Shown: positions 47,301-49,969 of the stretch, in pieces
Layout of the letters: the number at the start of each line of letters is the position of its first letter
How positions within the stretch are numbered: the first letter of the stretch is position 1
Source: Acanthaster planci
Taxonomy: Eukaryota > Echinodermata > Asteroidea > Valvatida > Acanthasteridae
DNA: 49,969 nucleotides
NCBI RefSeq assembly: GCF_001949145.1
Contig: NW_019091402.1
Location: forward strand, 2,353,362-2,403,330
Direction: 5' to 3'
The notes under the pieces: model-generated
Seen by the model: only the letters and a program-made list of their open reading frames with translations
The model's database searches: none
What the model was told of the DNA's origin: nothing
Translations under genes and position numbers: made by a program

Positions 47301-49969
47301 GCCCGGCTCGACATCGATGCGACTCGTTTTGCCACAGGCAATCGCTTCCTGATGAGAGGAACAATGCGAATACGTTGTCAAGGGCTCAAATCGCAACTGA
47401 TAATAAATCTGTGGCTTACGAGTGGCAATCGAGTTCTTTTCAGAGCATTGCTAGGTCACCACAAGACCATGACGCAAGACGTCCAACCTGAATTCAAGTA
47501 GCAAGCAAGCTATTCATATGAACTGCAACATTAAGGCACTCCGTTGTCAATTCTCACTCTGTTACTAGTGACTGGTCTGGTGAAAGATTTTGAGCCTGGT
47601 CTAATGACCTCCACCAGAACATTGAATGGTTTACTTTTTTGTGGAGATGCTAAGCATGAGCATATTTGCTGAGCAGAATATTCCGGAAGGTAAATGCTTA
47701 AGAAAACAATTACCAGTGAACATTTGTTTCAATTTATATGAACAAAATTTGAATTTTGTTTGAAAAGTCACTGGACTACTAAAAAACGGAGAAACAGAGC
47801 TCTCTCTTCAATAATTCAACACAACTCTCTACAATTTAGTTTAACTATGAAGCGGCAAATCATGCAAATATCCTTCTTTAAATGTCTATTTGTAAATTCT
47901 GTACATTAAAATTGCCAACAATACTAAGCAATATACGTCTTTGCACCTATGAGTAAAAACGGGTCCATGTTCATAGAGCGGGCGATGTGTGCACTGGTGC
48001 AACAGGAAAAAGCCACTCTGAGTTCAAATTTCAACAAGTAATTCAAATAAATTGTTAGTTTCGACCTAGTATTTCTCGAGGGGACAGAGCTAGCGCAGTG
48101 GGGGATGTTTTACATGTTTGCTCTTACCTGTAGAGTGTGCACATCTCCAAGTGCACACCACGATGGAGTAACAGTGGGTAAGGCATCAGTTGTTAAAGGG
48201 CCCTCAGTATGAGACAATTTATCTTTTGTGCCAGTCGTAGCTGTGGTTTTCCCTCCTTCTACGGATGGCGAAGTAGCAGGAGTGGTTTCCTCTCCTGCCG
48301 TGATCGGCTCTGCAGGTGTTGGTGCAGACGAGGGCATCACTCCGCTCTGGAGGGTTGATGGGCCAGGCGAGAACGTGTGCACGGTGCCAGATGGGTCAGT
48401 TTGTGGGGCCGAGGATAGTTTTGGGCTTGTGTGCAGAGATGTTGACAGCTGTGTAGCCATCTGAGCCAAAGTTGTTGGTGCTGACGTCGTTGGGGCTGAC
48501 GTCGTTGGGGCTGACGTCGTTGGGGCTGACGTCGTTGGGGCTGACGTCGTTGGGGCTGACGTCGTTGGGGCTGACGTCGTTGGGGCTGACGTCGTTGGGG
48601 CTGACGTCGTTGGGGCTGAAGTCGTTGCTGCAAGAGCTGCGGGAACAGTGATTAAAGGCAAATGAAAGTTTAAACCCAACCACTTAAGATACTTGACTTT
48701 GTAAGCACTCTTCCCTTAATGCCAAAATTTCAATGCGCAGTACACCTATCAATCAGTCACTGATGAAGTCTGTATACTGAACATTATCCAATAAAATCCA
48801 CACCAAAATACATTACCCACATTGGTCACTTTACTCAATATTCAACTGCCCGTTGATGTGAGCTGGGAAGGACAGGCACATGTGATATACACTTTGTTGC
48901 ACCGATTTTTACGATGAATTTATGAAATAAGAAAAAGATATTTTTCTCACCTTCTGGCCCCTCCAATGTCACATTAGCCACTGCAGACCACCAGTTGATG
49001 ACACACAGATAAACGCCAACATGTTCACTTTGGAAATCCGGAATATCAAGGGACAATGTTCCACCCATGTAAGCGTCTCGAACATAGGAGTTGGAGTCGA
49101 TCCGTTTGGAGTTTGCATAAGCAATACTATTCAGCGGCATCTGGTACCATTCCACGCTGTGGACGACATCATCATCTGCTGTGCAGGTTAGATGAACAGC
49201 ACTGCCAAAAGCTACTGGGGTTGTCTTGTCTGAAATAATGCTGACTGTTCCATAAAACACTGGAGAAGCAATGAATGCATGACATTGGCCATTGGTGCAC
49301 TGGACGAAAGTATCACCTACTGGACACTTTTTTCTGTTTAAATCGCAAGTTCAAAGGAAGTTTCAAAACTTGGCATCTCAGGTTCAATGTTAAAGTTAGC
49401 AAATTTCTTGACACAATCTAGGGCTTGAATTCACGTCGAGTCTCTTCAAGTCCACTCCCATTATCAACCATCCCGTCTACTGTAAGTCAAGTCACAAGAA
49501 ATTCAACTGAAGTGTGTCATCTAACGCACTCCTTTGTCACTGTTTATCGATCCTGCTTCTCACAATTAGTCTTGTGACCGGTCACGTGATGTACTCAACA
49601 ACGGCCCTGATCTTGGCTCAGTGTATGGTGTTTCTCCTTTGCCCTGCCCTATCATTCAATAACTTTGAAAGCAGACACTCGCACCAAAAATATGCTTTAT
49701 TTCACTCAACTGATTTGGAATCAATTACAGCTCCGATTTTGGTGTTCCCTTTCATTAACTTTGAGCATCCTCAATTTCTGTAAAGATAATGCTGGACCCG
49801 CCAATTATTTAGATTTGAACTTTCGGCTACTCTTGTACCAAATTTCTCGAGTAAATGAAATCTTAGTACAGGTGTATTATGTTTACAGGTTTCCCGTAGG
49901 AGAAAAAGCATCAGAAATCAAAGAGGCTAAGTGTTAAAGTTGTTTGGCTTACCAGTGTCGATTCTGAGT
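29321..49969 (-). CDS. adhesion G protein-coupled receptor, Ig + mucin-like stalk + GAIN/GPS + 7TM (5' end beyond window)
   Basis: A cell-surface receptor of the adhesion class (B2). Twenty-one exons join in phase: 49969-49953, 49259-48951, 48636-48128, 47348-47190, 46700-46653, 45630-45522, 44490-44338, 43783-43705, 43161-43041, 42402-42305, 40436-40319, 39574-39471, 37766-37661, 37086-36866, 36024-35958, 34807-34722, 34199-34031, 32331-32269, 31665-31533, 30431-30388, 29389-29321. They give 926 residues, numbered from the window edge. Order: Ig-like domain (6-109), Thr/Pro stalk (109-278), GAIN (about 279-572) with GPS (523-565) and H-S|T cleavage site, TM1-TM7 (about 578-822), cytoplasmic tail. 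The 7TM part resembles groups D and L ([52 protein letters not shown]). The Ig-plus-mucin ectodomain fits no named vertebrate subfamily, so no symbol is given. The last two exons are the uncertain part. Confidence 0.9.
30388..30439 (-). CDS. adhesion GPCR exon 20 (tail, two possible acceptors)
   Basis: The donor is ACTTG|GTAAGT. Acceptor 1 (exon from 30439) gives [17 protein letters not shown], and the next exon's first base then makes a TGA stop at the junction. Acceptor 2 (exon from 30431) gives [14 protein letters not shown] and continues in frame into exon 21. Both keep phase with exon 19. Confidence 0.6.
30781..31005 (+). repeat. G-rich low-complexity tract (GGGYTGGGGTGAGCTGG type)
   Basis: About 225 bp of degenerate G-rich units on the plus strand with many runs of three or more G. 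It lies in the intron between adhesion GPCR exons 19 and 20. The pattern can form G-quadruplexes on the strand that is the template for that gene. Confidence 0.8.
31533..31665 (-). CDS. adhesion GPCR exon 19 (cytoplasmic tail)
   Basis: The borders are GTTTCAACAG|GAGCAT and CGCTCAG|GTATAA. It encodes [20 protein letters not shown], then [20 protein letters not shown] and SLRS. The Ser/Thr-rich tail has likely phosphorylation sites. Confidence 0.85.
32269..32331 (-). CDS. adhesion GPCR exon 18 (helix 8)
   Basis: The borders are AACCAACAG|GTGAAA and ACACTG|GTAAAT. It encodes [20 protein letters not shown] and L, the expected 'SEV..A..R' continuation after TM7. Confidence 0.9.
32584..32823. mobile_element. 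MITE with GGGCYGTTTTCCARTA terminal inverted repeats
   Basis: The left end GGGCTGTTTTCCAATA and right end TACTGGAAAACGGCCC are inverted. GTCTCAGGCTT-type sequence continues the match inward. Length 240 bp. A diverged copy lies at 21245-21438. No target duplication longer than 2-3 bp was evident. Confidence 0.75.
32960..33475. repeat. 12-bp tandem repeat (ACAAGACCAGAC) with assembly gap
   Basis: Units of CAAGACCAGACA flank the N run on both sides (32960-32979 and 33404-33473). The unsequenced 419 positions (32985-33403) are therefore probably more of this minisatellite, and the true length is unknown. Confidence 0.85.
34031..34199 (-). CDS. adhesion GPCR exon 17 (TM6-TM7)
   Basis: The borders are CTCTCTGATTAG|AGCGGG and CTCGGAG|GTGAGA. 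It encodes [40 protein letters not shown], then [16 protein letters not shown]. These are the TM6 LLGLTW and TM7 FQG.FIF signatures. Confidence 0.96.
34722..34807 (-). CDS. adhesion GPCR exon 16 (TM5-ICL3)
   Basis: The borders are GATTTACAG|ATCAAC and ATCAA|GTAAGT. It encodes [20 protein letters not shown], then QEKKYDHI. Confidence 0.9.
35958..36024 (-). CDS. adhesion GPCR exon 15 (ECL2-TM5)
   Basis: The borders are TTTTGACCAG|CTGTTG and ATAATG|GTAATG. It encodes [20 protein letters not shown], then IM. CWL...[11 protein letters not shown] is nearly invariant in adhesion GPCRs. Confidence 0.95.
36866..37086 (-). CDS. adhesion GPCR exon 14 (TM3-TM4)
   Basis: The borders are TTAATTGCAG|GGTATA and GAATAG|GTAGGG. 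It encodes [37 protein letters not shown], then [20 protein letters not shown] and SNDGYGTGN. Cys646 at the top of TM3 pairs with Cys718 of ECL2 in this class. Confidence 0.95.
37141..37165 (-). pseudogene. partial duplicate of adhesion GPCR exon 14 start
   Basis: Twenty-four of 25 bases match 37064-37087, the acceptor edge of exon 14 and its first 23 bases (GICKAIAL, here GVCKAIAL). The match stops there, so this is an exon-edge relic 77 bp upstream of the real exon. Confidence 0.6.
37661..37766 (-). CDS. adhesion GPCR exon 13 (ICL1-TM2)
   Basis: The borders are TTTTTTTTCCAG|GAGAAT and AACAGG|GTGAAT. It encodes [20 protein letters not shown], then [15 protein letters not shown]. (L)RSDR..IH.NL..A is the conserved TM2 entry. 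Confidence 0.92.
39471..39574 (-). CDS. adhesion GPCR exon 12 (TM1)
   Basis: The borders are CATCGTACAG|ATTTCT and TTTGGG|GTAAGC. It encodes [20 protein letters not shown], then [19 protein letters not shown].(I/T)S is the adhesion GPCR TM1 signature. Confidence 0.92.
40319..40436 (-). CDS. adhesion GPCR exon 11 (GPS cleavage site)
   Basis: The borders are ATGCCAACAG|GCAATG and TATGAG|GTAAAC. It encodes [10 protein letters not shown], then [20 protein letters not shown]. It holds the GPS core W..GC, C.C and the H559-S560-T561 cleavage tripeptide (HLT in most family members). The residues after it are the start of the tethered agonist. Confidence 0.93.
42305..42402 (-). CDS. adhesion GPCR exon 10 (GPS part 1)
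   Basis: The proposed acceptor is TTATCGAAG|AATCTG and the donor AATGT|GTAAGT. It encodes [20 protein letters not shown], then [12 protein letters not shown]. It supplies GPS Cys523. The Trp that usually follows in C.FW is Val526 here. The acceptor is the weaker border. Confidence 0.72.
43041..43161 (-). CDS. adhesion GPCR exon 9 (GAIN B)
   Basis: The borders are GGTCTTTCAG|CAATCT and CTTGAG|GTAAGG. It encodes [20 protein letters not shown], then [29 protein letters not shown] is the classic V.F.L.HL strand just before the GPS. Confidence 0.85.
43211..43382. mobile_element. foldback MITE, copy 2
   Basis: Same palindromic element as at 14413-14580, with CGTTTCACAATAGTGCGCCA and the mirrored GGCGCACTATTGTGAATCG. 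It sits in the intron between adhesion GPCR exons 8 and 9, 50 bp upstream of exon 9 in the transcript sense. Confidence 0.87.
43705..43783 (-). CDS. adhesion GPCR exon 8 (GAIN B)
   Basis: The borders are TTTTGCAG|AGAATG and AACCGA|GTGAGT. It encodes [20 protein letters not shown], then KFWEST. The phase joins both neighbours. Confidence 0.78.
44338..44490 (-). CDS. adhesion GPCR exon 7 (GAIN A/B)
   Basis: The borders are GACATTCCAG|GTGTCA and GATGCAA|GTACGA. It encodes [20 protein letters not shown], then [20 protein letters not shown] and [10 protein letters not shown]. It contributes beta strands of the GAIN fold. Confidence 0.75.
44952..45100. mobile_element. hAT-like MITE, family 2, copy 3 (ends degraded)
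   Basis: It has the AATTTTTCGACTTGGGGCC, TTTAATGGCTGATGCCTGA, TGTCTAACAAATAGCCC and CCCTTTGAAAACGGTTCC blocks of family 2, in the same order as the other copies. Ends and TSD are not clear. It lies between adhesion GPCR exons 6 and 7. Confidence 0.65.
45522..45630 (-). CDS. adhesion GPCR exon 6 (GAIN A)
   Basis: The borders are GTCAATCCAG|TCAGTC and GCAGCA|GTAAGT. It encodes [20 protein letters not shown], then [16 protein letters not shown]. The helix fits the end of GAIN subdomain A. Confidence 0.8.
46653..46700 (-). CDS. adhesion GPCR exon 5 (48-nt GAIN exon)
   Basis: The borders are CATCTTCAG|ACTGTG and AATTTG|GTAGGT. It encodes [16 protein letters not shown], the typical 'V...L..LL' helix of GAIN A. 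Confidence 0.75.
47190..47348 (-). CDS. adhesion GPCR exon 4 (GAIN subdomain A, start)
   Basis: The acceptor is CTCTCATCAG|GAAGCG and the donor ACCAAG|GTAAAC. It encodes [20 protein letters not shown], then [20 protein letters not shown], ending VTK. The helical pattern fits the alpha-helical GAIN A subdomain. Phase 0 at both ends. Confidence 0.8.
48128..48636 (-). CDS. adhesion GPCR mucin-like stalk exon
   Basis: The acceptor is GTTCCCGCAG|CTCTTG and the donor CTACAG|GTAAGA. It encodes about 170 residues rich in Thr, Ser, Pro and Ala. A run of APTTS pentads comes first, then non-repetitive T/S/P sequence ([13 protein letters not shown] and similar), closing with [10 protein letters not shown]. 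Dense O-glycosylation and an extended stalk are expected. Confidence 0.85.
48466..48630. repeat. 15-bp coding minisatellite (nine exact copies)
   Basis: The plus-strand unit is CTGACGTCGTTGGGG. It is perfect nine times at 48481-48615, with an imperfect unit on each side. The minus strand encodes the APTTS pentad. Because the unit is a multiple of three, changes in copy number keep the receptor frame. Confidence 0.95.
48951..49259 (-). CDS. adhesion GPCR Ig-like domain exon
   Basis: The acceptor is GCTTCTCCAG|TGTTTT and the donor CCAGAAG|GTGAGA. It encodes one Ig domain with canonical Cys ([11 protein letters not shown]), Trp (VEWYQMP) and second Cys ([12 protein letters not shown]), ending NVTLEGPE. 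The single-exon domain is typical of Ig modules that shuffle. Confidence 0.88.
49953..49969 (-). CDS. adhesion GPCR exon 1 of window (partial)
   Basis: Seventeen bases end at the donor CACTG|GTAAGC, encoding LRIDT and one base of the next codon. Its phase fits the Ig exon. It runs off the window edge, so support is limited to the donor and phase. Confidence 0.5.

Noticed and set aside
48228-48464. Plus-strand open frame opposite the mucin exon
   Set aside because: Antisense shadow of a repetitive coding exon; no splice or start support.
1-49969. tRNA, rRNA, CRISPR, operon or phage features
   Set aside because: Reading both strands showed no tRNA B-box in a cloverleaf context, no direct-repeat/spacer array and no bacterial gene packing.

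Overview
The window is genomic DNA of an intron-rich animal, not a prokaryote. Coding sequence is split into short exons (48-509 bp) with GT/AG boundaries, introns reach 9.4 kb, and the protein families are metazoan. Abundant hAT-like MITEs, foldback elements, CATGTA-rich DNA and a jockey/CR1-like LINE remnant fit a marine deuterostome invertebrate (echinoderm, hemichordate or lancelet grade). The species cannot be fixed from the sequence. One assembly gap (N, 32985-33403) lies inside a 12-bp tandem repeat.

Three gene models were rebuilt exon by exon, and reading phase is kept across every junction. (1) 63-13398, minus strand: the first six coding exons (213 codons) of an otoferlin-like type II ferlin, covering the C2A domain, the start of the FerI region and a linker. 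The rest lies beyond the left edge, and intron 1 is 9.4 kb. (2) 18117-24104, plus strand: a complete FAXDC2-like fatty acid hydroxylase (322 aa, six coding exons including a 5-codon first exon) with all histidine boxes. (3) 29321-49969, minus strand: an adhesion GPCR whose 5' end lies beyond the right edge. It has an Ig domain, a mucin-like Thr/Ser/Pro stalk built on a 15-bp minisatellite, a GAIN domain with GPS, seven membrane helices and a cytoplasmic tail (about 926 residues in 21 exons). Its 3' end offers two phase-consistent C-termini.

The ferlin and FAXDC2 genes diverge from a roughly 4.7-kb intergenic region (13.4-18.1 kb) packed with inverted-repeat elements and a LINE fragment. FAXDC2 and the adhesion GPCR converge on a 5.2-kb interval (24.1-29.3 kb) that carries a diverged tandem duplication with paired mini-exon-like units. 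The three genes show no evident functional link: membrane fusion or trafficking, lipid hydroxylation, and cell-surface signalling. The most notable items are the coding minisatellite stalk, the atypical GPS, the alternative GPCR tails, the duplicated mini-exon block, and two MITE families whose copies have exact 8-bp target duplications. I found no tRNA, rRNA, CRISPR array or clearly new system.
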